DNA of 64,000 nt. Origin: Deltaproteobacteria bacterium. Lineage in GTDB: Bacteria; Desulfobacterota; Desulfobulbia; Desulfobulbales; SURF-16. Within the stretch, counting starts at the first letter, position 1. Each line of letters starts with the position of its first letter. The stretch spans positions 62,001 to 126,000 of the forward strand of contig JACRCD010000028.1 of the NCBI GenBank assembly GCA_016219175.1, written 5' to 3'. A model generated the notes under the pieces. The model saw nothing but the letters and a program-made list of their open reading frames with translations, was not told the origin of the DNA and made no database searches. The position numbers and the translations under genes were made by a program. Of the stretch, positions 18,397-27,251 are shown piece after piece.

Positions 18397-19842
18397 ATTA
18401 ATCACGGCAAGCGTATCAGGGACAGCCCCAAGTTCAATCCTGCCAACCACTTTGTTCAAGGAAAGATCAATCACCGTGACCCCTCCACTGCGGACATCGC
18501 AGACATAAAGCCACTGCCGGGCTGGGGAGACATCCATCTCAAAGGGCATGCCACCCACCCTGACGTCGCGTGAAATGTTGAGCTGTCCTGGACGAAAAAC
18601 CGAAACAGAACCTCCACCGTAATTGGCAATGTAAATGTGGTTATTGCTGAAAGCAAATCGCCTTGGTTTGCTGCCGACATTGAAACGCCCCTTGCTCCGG
18701 CCTCCTGGCAGCTCAAAAACGGACACGGAATTACTGGAACTTTCGGCCACATAGAGATAATTATCCCGGGCAAACAGCCCATCAGGAGTCCCGCCGGTGT
18801 CGATAGTTCTCACAATTGCCAGGGAAACAGGATCCAATAAAAATATTTTCTGCGAATAGGCGCTTGAAACCGCAAGGAGATTCTGCTCTTCCATGTAGAG
18901 AATATATTTGGGACGCGAACCGATACGGGCCTGCCCACCCAGAACCCCGGTTTGCAGGTTGAGGCGCAACAAGCTGTTCCCCATCTCATCCAACAGATAA
19001 GCCCATTTGCCATCCGGGCTGACAGTCATATACGTTGGTTTCGCAGAAAGAGGCACCCTGATCTGATCAATCTGCCGATTGGCTGTCAGCTCAAGGACCT
19101 TTACAGTGGCTTCCTGCTGGGCAAGAACAAAAAGACGGTTTTGCGCAGGATTTGCGATAATACTGCCCGGTTTACCGCTGATGCCGATGGAACCGCATAC
19201 CATGTTACGGTCTGTTCTGATAATGTAAATGGTGTCTTGTTCAGGACAGGATACATAAGCCAAATCCGAGACAAGAGGAATACTCTGCGTGGCAACGGTC
19301 ATTTTGGGGTTAAGTAAGGCCATGCCCTGTAATGATTGCGAAGTATCCCAGGTAAGAAAAAGAGACGGACTGTCTTCTTTAGCCAGGGTAAGTTCGGCCG
19401 GAAAATCAATTTCCACCACAGGATTATCAAGGGCCAGAAAAATCCTTTTCCCGTCACGCTCAAGAGCGCCCTCCGCCACGGTGAACCTCATGGCTTGATA
19501 TCTTCCTGCGGGCACACCCCCTCTGCCGGCAAATATCTGACCGCTGGCAGCAATCTCCTGGCTTTGCAACTCCTGCCTGGCTGCCCGCATTGGCAGCCAA
19601 TTGGTGCCGGACCGTACTTCAAGATTTTTGATCTTCATCCACAGCAGCGGCCCGTCAGGCTCCTTCACCTGCAAAAAAACGGAAAGCCTCGCCTCGCCGC
19701 GGCTTTCCTCGGAAGATGGTTGAAACAATGCACCATCCGCACCCCCGCCACCCTGCTGACAACCGCTACTAAAAAGGCTCCCGGCAGCCAACACTAGCAG
19801 GGCGCAGAAAAAATTCCGTAAACCGCGGAATAGAGTTCTCAT
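18394..19842 (-). CDS. YVTN-type beta-propeller lipoprotein
   Basis: 482 residues. A signal sequence ends LFSSGCQQGGGG, a probable lipobox with the acylated Cys at about residue 28. An N-terminal domain (about 45-185) is followed by repeated strands such as NRLFVLAQQEATVKVLEL, GKWAYLLDEMGNSLLRLNLQTG and NYLYVAESSSNSVSVFELPGG, the pattern of YVTN/Lactonase propellers. It has no heme sites. It is the last gene of the minus-strand cytochrome operon, 9 bp after the OmcS-like gene, so it is likely an outer-membrane or surface partner of the cytochromes. The ribosome site AAGGGG sits 5 bases before the ATG. The stop codon TGA is supplied by the edge of the inserted element. Confidence 0.85.
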   Translation of the reverse strand: MRTLFRGLRNFFCALLVLAAGSLFSSGCQQGGGGADGALFQPSSEESRGEARLSVFLQVKEPDGPLLWMKIKNLEVRSGTNWLPMRAARQELQSQEIAASGQIFAGRGGVPAGRYQAMRFTVAEGALERDGKRIFLALDNPVVEIDFPAELTLAKEDSPSLFLTWDTSQSLQGMALLNPKMTVATQSIPLVSDLAYVSCPEQDTIYIIRTDRNMVCGSIGISGKPGSIIANPAQNRLFVLAQQEATVKVLELTANRQIDQIRVPLSAKPTYMTVSPDGKWAYLLDEMGNSLLRLNLQTGVLGGQARIGSRPKYILYMEEQNLLAVSSAYSQKIFLLDPVSLAIVRTIDTGGTPDGLFARDNYLYVAESSSNSVSVFELPGGRSKGRFNVGSKPRRFAFSNNHIYIANYGGGSVSVFRPGQLNISRDVRVGGMPFEMDVSPARQWLYVCDVRSGGVTVIDLSLNKVVGRIELGAVPDTLAVIN

Positions 19843-19851
19843 AACAACCCC

Positions 19852-20943
19852 TTAGTCTTTTGTCGTGTGGCAAACAGCGCAACCGTTATAACCGCCACCT
19901 GGCCACAATTTATAATCCCAACGCAACATCGCGCCATACGGAGTACCATGGGCTCTATGGCAGGAAAGACACATAACGACAGCATCATCGGTGGTTGAAT
20001 AAACGGTGCTGTTTACAGACGCTGTTTTATCCGAGGTCGCGACGGGAGAAATGACGCTGTAAGTATTGCCGGCGCCGGTACCGCCGTTATATTTCTCATA
20101 TTCACCGGAAGAGGAGGCCCTCCCCATGTCAAAATCGGTGGGATGCCGAAGCCAGACCCCGCTGCTGCCAAAAGAACCGGAAGCAATATTGCCCGCCCCC
20201 TGATGAAAATCGCCATGACACTGAGCGCAAAGATTGCTGATGGTTCCGTTAACGTTCTGTGTCTCCAGGGTTCTGTCAATCCCATAATATTTATTATGGT
20301 GGCTGCTGTCTGGCCGATACTCATACTCCGTATCTTCCAACCCCTGAACAGAGTAAAGGAAACGATAGCTCGCCGCAAGGGTTGTACCATCCTTCCAGCT
20401 GCTCATGTCGTTAGTATGGTGGGATTTCAGCATGGACTCAATTTCCCCGCCCACACTCCTGTCGCCATGGCAGCCGTTCGTGCCGGCGCACTGCAATTGC
20501 ACATCCAAACCTACTCCGCCGGGAGGGACATTGCCGAAACGGCTGTCCACGGCAGTAAAACCGCTCACGTTATGACCGGTGGCCTCCTGTCCGCTGCTGA
20601 CCCAAAAAAAATTCCCGCCCGCCAGGGTAGTAGTGTCACCTTCGGTTCCCGTGGAGCTGTATGCCGGAGCGCTGGTCTGCAGGACGTACGGGGTGACAAG
20701 ACCATCCGCGCTGTTGTTTCCCTGATGGCAGCCGATGCAGCTGGTATTGAGCAGGGCCTCATGAGGCGTATCTGATAGTTCCATGGAACCATTAACCAGA
20801 TTCCGCACCACGGCGATTCCCCCCTGGCTGTTGTGCATCGTATGACAGTTGCCGCATGGCCCCGTAACCTTGGCATCACACACAAGGGGAAACAGGGTCA
20901 GAGACAGTGAAACCAATTTCTGGACAGCTTTTGATGTCTGCAT
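19852..20943 (-). CDS. OmcS-like hexaheme extracellular cytochrome (paralog 1)
   Basis: 363 residues from ATG 20943, behind AAGAGGTGGACC. Signal peptide, then GPCGNCHTMHNSQ, SCIGCHQG, a GHNVSGF segment, QCAGTNGCHG, LCAQCHGDFHQG with WLRHPTDFDM, MCLSCHRAHG and CAVCHTTKD. The order and the spacer motifs (CHTMHNS, GHN, LRHP, CLSCHRAH, final CHxKD-like end) match what I recall of Geobacter OmcS, the filament-forming hexaheme cytochrome. Five sites are CXXCH and the third is CX5CH. It follows an NHL propeller gene by 13 bp. I infer a secreted cytochrome, possibly polymerising into a nanowire; polymerisation cannot be read from sequence. Confidence 0.85.
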   Translation of the reverse strand: MQTSKAVQKLVSLSLTLFPLVCDAKVTGPCGNCHTMHNSQGGIAVVRNLVNGSMELSDTPHEALLNTSCIGCHQGNNSADGLVTPYVLQTSAPAYSSTGTEGDTTTLAGGNFFWVSSGQEATGHNVSGFTAVDSRFGNVPPGGVGLDVQLQCAGTNGCHGDRSVGGEIESMLKSHHTNDMSSWKDGTTLAASYRFLYSVQGLEDTEYEYRPDSSHHNKYYGIDRTLETQNVNGTISNLCAQCHGDFHQGAGNIASGSFGSSGVWLRHPTDFDMGRASSSGEYEKYNGGTGAGNTYSVISPVATSDKTASVNSTVYSTTDDAVVMCLSCHRAHGTPYGAMLRWDYKLWPGGGYNGCAVCHTTKD

Positions 20944-20956
20944 GGTCCACCTCTTG

Positions 20957-21847
20957 CTAACGGCCAAATATTTCCACCCGACCACTTCCCTCCTCTACAA
21001 CACAAAGACCTCCCCATGGGTCAAAAAGTATTTCGATCGGATAGTACAGCTCGCCTCGAGACCAACCCTTGCCAAGAAAGGCATATTTAAATTCGCCCTG
21101 CGCATCAAAAACAGCAATATTTCCTTTATGGCGATCAAGAACATAGGCATTATCCGCCGGGCCAATTGCCAGAGACACAGGAAACTCTACCTGCAGACCA
21201 ACAGCAAAGCTTTTGGTCAAGGCGCCGCCGCTGTCAAACTGCACAACTTTTTTACCCAGCTGATCCAAGGCCCAGAGACGACCATCATTTGTTAATTTAA
21301 AATCAACGATGCCACTAACGCATTCCGGACAGGAGATCCATTTGTTTACGCTCAGATTACCGTCGATCACGGCAATCTCCCCTGATGCCTTATCAAGGAT
21401 GTAGAACTGGCCGTTTTTATAGTCCATCCGGTCAGGCACCAGGGTGCGATCACCTTCCTTCAGGGTATGCAATGTAATTTCTTTTGACTTGACATCAACA
21501 CTTGTCAGGCTGTTGCGCCCTTTTTCGATCACCCAGAGAAGATCCTTTTCATCACGAACCATATCATAGGGGATCTGGAGTTTGCCTTCCGCGGTAAACG
21601 TATGCAGAAAACCGCCTTCCCTGGAAAAGGAAAGAAGCCTGTTGCCGCCACTGTCAATCACATAGTAACGCTGACGCTCGACATCAACGTACAAAGCCGT
21701 GGGCATGGACATGGCCTGGCCGGATGATGTCCCCTCAAGGGTTGCTCGCCAAGCCCAGGGGTCTGCCGCATAAGAAGTTGACACCCCAATAAAATTTGCG
21801 ACAGTCAGCAATGCTGCCAAACCCAATATTTTGTTCACGAACTTCAT
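20957..21847 (-). CDS. Periplasmic NHL-repeat beta-propeller
   Basis: 296 residues from ATG 21847 (GAAGGAG upstream). The signal peptide is MKFVNKILGLAALLTVANF... ending near SYAADPW. NHL-type blades repeat, for example PTALYVDVERQRYYVIDSGGNRLLSFSREGG, PYDMVRDEKDLLWVIEKGRNSL and YPIEILFDPWGGLCVVEEGSGRVEIFGR. There are no hemes. NHL proteins commonly accompany extracellular cytochrome genes in metal-reducing bacteria and may act in assembly or scaffolding; their biochemical role is unknown. It lies between the 16-heme and OmcS-like genes in one transcript. Confidence 0.87.
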   Translation of the reverse strand: MKFVNKILGLAALLTVANFIGVSTSYAADPWAWRATLEGTSSGQAMSMPTALYVDVERQRYYVIDSGGNRLLSFSREGGFLHTFTAEGKLQIPYDMVRDEKDLLWVIEKGRNSLTSVDVKSKEITLHTLKEGDRTLVPDRMDYKNGQFYILDKASGEIAVIDGNLSVNKWISCPECVSGIVDFKLTNDGRLWALDQLGKKVVQFDSGGALTKSFAVGLQVEFPVSLAIGPADNAYVLDRHKGNIAVFDAQGEFKYAFLGKGWSRGELYYPIEILFDPWGGLCVVEEGSGRVEIFGR

Positions 21848-21904
21848 AGAGTCTCCTTCACAAAACAGCATTCTGTTACCGAAAATTAAAAATACGCATT
21901 GTCA

Positions 21905-23083
21905 TCAGTATCTCTTATGGCACTGAACACAAAGATCTTTCGAGCCGCTGTATATCAATTCGTTTTTAAAATCCGATCCCATGGGCAAGTGACAGCTGAT
22001 ACACGTTACCATTTGCCCTGTTCGGGCATCCAAAATCTTTTCCCCGACCGGATGAGTGAACTTGCCCTGGGTCTCATGGCATTGGGTGCAAATGGCATTG
22101 CCGTCACCCCTGAGCATGGCCACCCGGTTTGAGCCATGCACTTCATGACAGCTTGTGCATGTGCCTGCTTTAGCCTCAGGATGTTTGTAAAGCTTATCCG
22201 CATAGCGGGCCATGGTATCACGATGGCAAGCACGGCATACTTCAACCTGGCTGCCTTTCAACAGATTCTTTTCATCAGCCGCATGCGGAGAATGGCAATC
22301 CACACATTTATTTCCGCCCTTGCCGGTCAAATGACTGTGCCGGGCATGCATCTCCGTTGCAACTTTTTCATGGCAACGCAGACAGCTCTGCGTGTTTCCC
22401 TGTGTCCCCTTTTGATCATGACAATCCTTGCACCCCTTTGCATATGGAGCATGAAGCACATTCCGGACAATGCCTTTCCGCTCACTGCCGTGGGGATTAT
22501 GACAGGAAAGGCAGTTTCGCAGCTGCCCTGGATAATCCGCATGGCCTTGCTGCAAATCCTGGGGCTTATGACAGGATTGACAGATTTTATCCGGTTCATC
22601 CTTGAGCAATTGGCCATAAGCCGCCTGGTGCGGACGATGACAGGCAAAACATTGCCCTTTGGCAAACGGACTGTGTGTATGTCCGTATTTCTGAGGCAAT
22701 TTGTCGTGACAGCTGAAACAGATTTTATCTAAATTGCTCTTAAGCAGCCCGCTGTTGGCGCTGGCGTGGGGTTCATGACAGGCGAGGCATTTCCCGCCGC
22801 GGACAGGCTGGTGAACCAAACCCTCCTTGAATTTTTCCTTTTCCTTGCCGTGGCATGCATAGCAAAGATCAGCCCCTTCCTTTTCGAGCAAACCCTTAAA
22901 ATGAGCGACATGGGGATTATGACAAGCCTTGCACTGCCCGTCGGCTAGAGGTTGATGAACAATGTTGCCGCTGAATGACCCTTTATCGTGGCAATCAAAG
23001 CAGATATTCTCTGCCGCTGCGGCAGCTCCAGGCAAAACAACGGCAAGCCAGAAAATGACAACCATGCGATGATAATGTAACAT
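21905..23083 (-). CDS. 16-heme cytochrome c with doubled CXXCH repeats
   Basis: 392 residues. The ATG at 23083 overlaps the previous stop (TAATG) and follows GGGGAGGG. A signal peptide (VVIFWLAVVLPGAAAAAEN) is followed by 16 CXXCH sites in repeats of about 45 residues that alternate C..CHDK-type and CxxCHxPH-type sites, the doubled-CXXCH pattern. It is a soluble exported cytochrome able to carry charge over a long distance. It is translationally coupled to the 26-heme lipoprotein, so the two probably form one conduit, with this subunit in the periplasm or at the cell surface. Confidence 0.92.
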   Translation of the reverse strand: MLHYHRMVVIFWLAVVLPGAAAAAENICFDCHDKGSFSGNIVHQPLADGQCKACHNPHVAHFKGLLEKEGADLCYACHGKEKEKFKEGLVHQPVRGGKCLACHEPHASANSGLLKSNLDKICFSCHDKLPQKYGHTHSPFAKGQCFACHRPHQAAYGQLLKDEPDKICQSCHKPQDLQQGHADYPGQLRNCLSCHNPHGSERKGIVRNVLHAPYAKGCKDCHDQKGTQGNTQSCLRCHEKVATEMHARHSHLTGKGGNKCVDCHSPHAADEKNLLKGSQVEVCRACHRDTMARYADKLYKHPEAKAGTCTSCHEVHGSNRVAMLRGDGNAICTQCHETQGKFTHPVGEKILDARTGQMVTCISCHLPMGSDFKNELIYSGSKDLCVQCHKRY

Positions 23084-25029
23084 TATTTTCTGCCCTCCCC
23101 GGGATGACACGGACGGCATTGCCCTTTGGCAAAAGGCGCGTGGACAACAGGAAATAACAGCCCTTTTGCCGGCCCGCCATGTGGATCATGGCAGCTCAGA
23201 CAGGAATCATTTCCAGGGAGAATTCCTTGATGGACCGCCGTAAATCTTGTTTCTGTAAAGTTATGGCATTTGGCGCAGAGCAAGCCGCCCTTTTCAATAA
23301 CAATTCCCTTATACTTGGAAGCATGGGGATCATGACAGGTTGAACAATTTTTTGTTGCCGGTTCATGGGCGACACCCTCCTGCCAATATTTGGCAATCTC
23401 CTGGTGGCAGGAGAGACAAAGGGCAGGCTGGTCCTTCTTCAGATTTTTCTGATGCACAGACCCATGGGCCAGATGGCAGACCCCGCAATTTACATCTTTG
23501 ACAGGCCCATGAATTACCGAGGCTTCCTTGATTTTTTTCCCTATTCCAGCGTGACAGGAAAGACACTGATTGCCCGGGTTTACTTCCATGTTGTAAATAA
23601 AGTCTCCGGCGTGGGGTGAATGGCATTTCTCGCAATCTTTCTTTGCAAAGGGCTCATGAGGGATCACGTTCTCCGTCTGTTTTCCCATGGCCGCCTGATG
23701 ACAGGAAAGGCAAAGCCTGCCGCCACTCTGACTCTCCTTTAACAGATTCTTCCTCTCTCCCTGATGCGGCTCATGGCAACGACTGCATTCTCCATTGGCA
23801 AAAGGGGTATGAAGGCTGTAGTTGCCCATCTCCCTGGCGCTTTGCTGATGACAGGACAGGCACAAGGTTTTTTCATTTTTTATAAGCAATTTTCTCTCGC
23901 CTGACTCATGGGATTTATGACAGTCCAGGCACTTCGCCCCAGCAGCAGGAGGGTGAACAACTTTGCCCTGGCTGTATTTTTTTTCCTCATGACAGGCATA
24001 ACAAAGCAGGGAAGGCTCCTTGACGAGCAGGGCAACACGTTCCGAACCATGACCAACATGACAGGAAAGACATCGCCCATCGGAAAATGGCGCATGGCTG
24101 CTTTTCATCTCATTCTGCTCTCCCTGTTTATGACAGCCGATGCACGCCCTTTCAGGGGGCATCGCAAGCATTTCCTTGTATTCACTGGCATGAGAGGCAT
24201 GGCACTGCAAGCAATTCCCCTGTTCATACGGTTTATGCACGCTGATCATTTTCTTACTTTTCTGTGCATGGCAGGCCAGACACCCTGCATTCGCATCACC
24301 TTTAAGCTGCAGCTTCCCTTCGCCTCCGATGAGATGACAGCTGTCACAATTCCCGTCCTGAACAGGCTTATGCACAATCGGCTTTAACAAATGAAGCCCA
24401 TCGGAACTATGCGGACTATGGCACAGAATGCAACGGCCCTGCACAGGAAACTCCCTGTGGCTTTTCCTGAAGGTTGCCGTATTATTAGCATGGCAAGACA
24501 GACAAAGACCATCCTCTTCCATTTTCAGCAGAAACTTCTCATCCGAGCCATGACTGACATGGCAGCTGGCGCATCCTTCCCGGACAGGAGCATGAACATT
24601 GGCTCTGACAAACTGTTTTTTGTCATGGCAGGTAAAGCAGAGTTCCGGGCTCGCTGTTTTGAGCAATCCCTCGAGATCACCATTATGCACCTCATGACAT
24701 GCCAAACATTGGCCTTTGCTAACCGGTTGATGTACCGATTTTTTCTTGCTCTCCTCACCTTTCCGCCGATGACAGACAAAGCATTGTTCCGGCGGGTTCT
24801 GCCTGAGATACACCCCACCAATCATGCCATGATGTATGTGGCAGGCTTCACAATTGTCTTCCTGTACAGGCTTGTGAACAACTCCCTGTTTGAATCTGGC
24901 CGCCATCTCGGCATGGCATTCGACACAGTTTTTTCTGGTTTGGCGGACAGGTTGAGTGGAAACACAGGAAACCAGGGAACAGACAACGAACGAAACAGCA
25001 ATGAAGAACTTAATTTTCTTTCCCGACAT
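23083..25029 (-). CDS. 26-heme c-type cytochrome lipoprotein
   Basis: 648 residues from ATG 25029, overlapping the PpiC-type gene by 20 bp. The N-terminus MSGKKIKFFIAVSFVVCSLVSCVSTQ holds a lipobox (LVSC). I count 26 CXXCH sites in regular pairs: one in a CxxCH-x-PH/SH context with HxP before it, the next about 20 residues on after LLK. It is the largest electron-transfer protein in the window, anchored by lipid and probably facing periplasm or surface. I recall a 26-heme cytochrome near omcS in Geobacter sulfurreducens as well, which, if right, supports homology of the loci. A longer start at 25068 is possible but lacks a clean ribosome site. Confidence 0.92.
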   Translation of the reverse strand: MSGKKIKFFIAVSFVVCSLVSCVSTQPVRQTRKNCVECHAEMAARFKQGVVHKPVQEDNCEACHIHHGMIGGVYLRQNPPEQCFVCHRRKGEESKKKSVHQPVSKGQCLACHEVHNGDLEGLLKTASPELCFTCHDKKQFVRANVHAPVREGCASCHVSHGSDEKFLLKMEEDGLCLSCHANNTATFRKSHREFPVQGRCILCHSPHSSDGLHLLKPIVHKPVQDGNCDSCHLIGGEGKLQLKGDANAGCLACHAQKSKKMISVHKPYEQGNCLQCHASHASEYKEMLAMPPERACIGCHKQGEQNEMKSSHAPFSDGRCLSCHVGHGSERVALLVKEPSLLCYACHEEKKYSQGKVVHPPAAGAKCLDCHKSHESGERKLLIKNEKTLCLSCHQQSAREMGNYSLHTPFANGECSRCHEPHQGERKNLLKESQSGGRLCLSCHQAAMGKQTENVIPHEPFAKKDCEKCHSPHAGDFIYNMEVNPGNQCLSCHAGIGKKIKEASVIHGPVKDVNCGVCHLAHGSVHQKNLKKDQPALCLSCHQEIAKYWQEGVAHEPATKNCSTCHDPHASKYKGIVIEKGGLLCAKCHNFTETRFTAVHQGILPGNDSCLSCHDPHGGPAKGLLFPVVHAPFAKGQCRPCHPGEGRK

Positions 25030-26641
25030 GAAGATCACCGAGTTCCTTTTTAATTTTCTCCCAGGCACTGTTGTTTATTTCAATAACCGACCTCTGTTTC
25101 AGAGCGGTAATATATTCATTGCGCAATTTGGCAAATTTTTCCTTATCCACCAGATCCGCGACTTTGTCCCGAATATGATCAAGGGACATAGGGTTGGCGG
25201 GAGTCCTTTTTATCAATTTAATAATGGTATGATGCCCTTTTACTGAAAAAGGCTCGCTTACTTCTCCGATCACCAGCTTATTAATAGCTGATTGCACAAC
25301 AGGATCTAGATGATTAAACTGCATATTCTGCACAGGCACCTCTCCCGAGTAATAACGGGCCGCAACGTCAAAAAAATCAAGCCCTTTTTTCAGCTCCGCA
25401 AACATCTTACCGATGAGATTTTCCTCATCCTCCAGAACGGCGATGGAGACCATCTCCGGCTGGGAAAAACGGCCCAAATTAGCTTGATAATACTGGGCAA
25501 TTTCCTCTTCGCTCACTTGAATTTTCGGCCTGAAGAGACGCTTCTCCAATTCTTTTATCAGGCGGTGCTGAGTGTAAAAAAGGTAAAGCGGCCTTAAAGG
25601 TTCTCTCTGTTCATAATGCTCATCCAGCCCCCCCCTCGTCGTGAGCGTCTGAGCCAGAACTCCGTCAAGAAGCCTTTTTTTGAGTTTTTCACCCTCCTGG
25701 CTGTCAAAACCATACTGTTTACGGAATTCCTGGTCCTTGTTGACGAGATCCAAAAAAACCTTCACCGTATAATTTTCATTGTCCATGGTAATAAGGGTCT
25801 GTTCAAGCAGCTTTTCATCAGGTGCTTCCATGTTCAAGGCATCAAAGACCGGCTGGTTTATTATCACCTGGTATTTTTTCTTCAGCTGTTCAACAAGAGC
25901 GCTGGTTAGTTCCTGCTCCCGCATTTCTCTGATCTCATTTTTGATCGTCGGGATCAAGGCTTTATAATCCTCTTGGTCAAATCCTTTCTGGTCTTTCAAT
26001 CCTACAATGACAAAACCTTTACTCCATCGAAAAGGTTCAGACATCTCACCCGGGGCAAGACTCTGCACGACAGGGCGCCACTGCTGTTGCAGCTGATTGA
26101 TCCTGGACCATTTTTCCTCGTAATAGACGGAATGCTTACCATCCGCCCCGGCAGCAGCGGCAAATTTCTCAAAATCATGCTCCGCCCCCAGTTTGATCAA
26201 GGCAGCGTCAGCCACCTGCTCGTCATTAAAATACAATATCTGCAGCTGCAACCGGGGAAGATATTTTTTCTCATACCAGTCTTTCAGTTCACTGTCAGTT
26301 ATTGCAATCCGGGAGCTGATCTTATCCCCTCGGTAAAGCAGCAACGTTCGCGCTTTCAAAAAAACTTCCACCTTATGTAGGTATTCCGGTTCATTATAAA
26401 GCTCCATTTTCTCAGCCTCCTGCACCAGCAAATGCCAATCAACAAACGACTCGGCTGAATCGGGAAATGGAGTGTTTTTTTCCTTCCAGTTTATCCACCA
26501 GCTTTTATAATCGTCAGAGGTAAAGTCCTGGCCATTTATGGTCGCGATTCTATCCGGACCCCATGGCCAGGCAAAGACAGAGCCCGTTCCTCCAAGCAGC
26601 CAGAGAAAAATAAATATCCATAAAAATCCTACTCTTCGCAT
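25010..26641 (-). CDS. Exported PpiC/SurA-type peptidyl-prolyl isomerase, two-domain
   Basis: 543 residues from ATG 26641 (AAGGAA upstream). A signal peptide (FLWIFIFLWLLGGTGSVFA) and two repeating modules are present, each with an N-terminal helical chaperone segment and a parvulin-like part (for example LQILYFNDEQVADAALIKLGAEHDFEKFAAAAG and GEMSEPFRWSKGFVIVGLKD; then GEVSEPFSVKGHHTIIKL). Such proteins fold secreted and outer-membrane clients. Embedded in a cytochrome operon and overlapping both neighbours, it is probably a dedicated foldase for the multiheme cytochromes or the beta-barrel. Catalytic residues of the parvulin domains are not obvious, so it may work mainly as a chaperone. Confidence 0.88.
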   Translation of the reverse strand: MRRVGFLWIFIFLWLLGGTGSVFAWPWGPDRIATINGQDFTSDDYKSWWINWKEKNTPFPDSAESFVDWHLLVQEAEKMELYNEPEYLHKVEVFLKARTLLLYRGDKISSRIAITDSELKDWYEKKYLPRLQLQILYFNDEQVADAALIKLGAEHDFEKFAAAAGADGKHSVYYEEKWSRINQLQQQWRPVVQSLAPGEMSEPFRWSKGFVIVGLKDQKGFDQEDYKALIPTIKNEIREMREQELTSALVEQLKKKYQVIINQPVFDALNMEAPDEKLLEQTLITMDNENYTVKVFLDLVNKDQEFRKQYGFDSQEGEKLKKRLLDGVLAQTLTTRGGLDEHYEQREPLRPLYLFYTQHRLIKELEKRLFRPKIQVSEEEIAQYYQANLGRFSQPEMVSIAVLEDEENLIGKMFAELKKGLDFFDVAARYYSGEVPVQNMQFNHLDPVVQSAINKLVIGEVSEPFSVKGHHTIIKLIKRTPANPMSLDHIRDKVADLVDKEKFAKLRNEYITALKQRSVIEINNSAWEKIKKELGDLHVGKEN

Positions 26642-27234
26642 CGTTTCATTCCTTTCGCATACCACTCTTCAATAACCTCCTCCGCCATAATACGGCTGAG
26701 CTGGGTCACCGTGTTAACAAGTCCGAAATGCATGACGGTACGGTAATCAGCACCTTCACGCCTATGGTAAGTAGTCCACATTGTCTTACCGCTCTTGGCG
26801 TCATGAACCTCCAGCGTTAACGCCAGGACAGGAGTCACATAGTTGTCCCCCATTTTTTCTTCCATTTCCGCTATTCTGCCCGTGATGATAAGTTGGACAT
26901 CAAGCCTGCTGCCTATCACCATGATTTGTTCGATATCAGGGTGCTGGTTGGGAAATATCCGCAGCTCTCTGTAAAGATTCCAGACATCGCCCTCGGAGGC
27001 GACTTTAATTCCAGCACTGCTTAATTTTGCCCCCATGATACGCTGGACGATAATTCCTCCCTGGTCAAAACGACTGTCATTAATAAAAGGAAGAAGGGCT
27101 ATACTGCATACATCGTCTCCTTCATGGACGACATTTTTTTCAAAGGAAGGGCGCGCGGGTCCACACGAAATGCAACTCAGCAGAAGGCTGATTATGCTAA
27201 AAAGGGAAAAGCAGCTGGGTAATGGAAAATTCAT
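26629..27234 (-). CDS. Small envelope lipoprotein with TolB/CsgG-like N-terminal fold
   Basis: 201 residues from ATG 27234; a TTG at 27255 overlapping the upstream gene is an alternative. A signal peptide ends LLSCISCGPARP, a lipobox. The core reads SIALLPFINDSRFDQGG...VQRIMGAKLSSAGIKVASEG...VIGSRLDVQLIITGRIAEME...LALTLEVHDAKSGKTMWTTYHRREG, the pattern of secretion-linked lipoproteins (CsgG, LpoB, GNA1162 type) that bind other envelope partners. Two other proteins in this operon share this fold. No enzyme motif was seen. A role in secretion or in assembly of the outer-membrane cytochrome system is inferred from context. Confidence 0.72.
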   Translation of the reverse strand: MNFPLPSCFSLFSIISLLLSCISCGPARPSFEKNVVHEGDDVCSIALLPFINDSRFDQGGIIVQRIMGAKLSSAGIKVASEGDVWNLYRELRIFPNQHPDIEQIMVIGSRLDVQLIITGRIAEMEEKMGDNYVTPVLALTLEVHDAKSGKTMWTTYHRREGADYRTVMHFGLVNTVTQLSRIMAEEVIEEWYAKGMKRCEE

Positions 27235-27251
27235 AAAAAATGTCGCTCTGA

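Noticed and set aside
22136-25053. Several plus-strand frames opposite the 16- and 26-heme cytochromes
   Set aside because: They arise because the CXXCH codons read in reverse give open Met/Thr/Ala-rich frames; no family resemblance.
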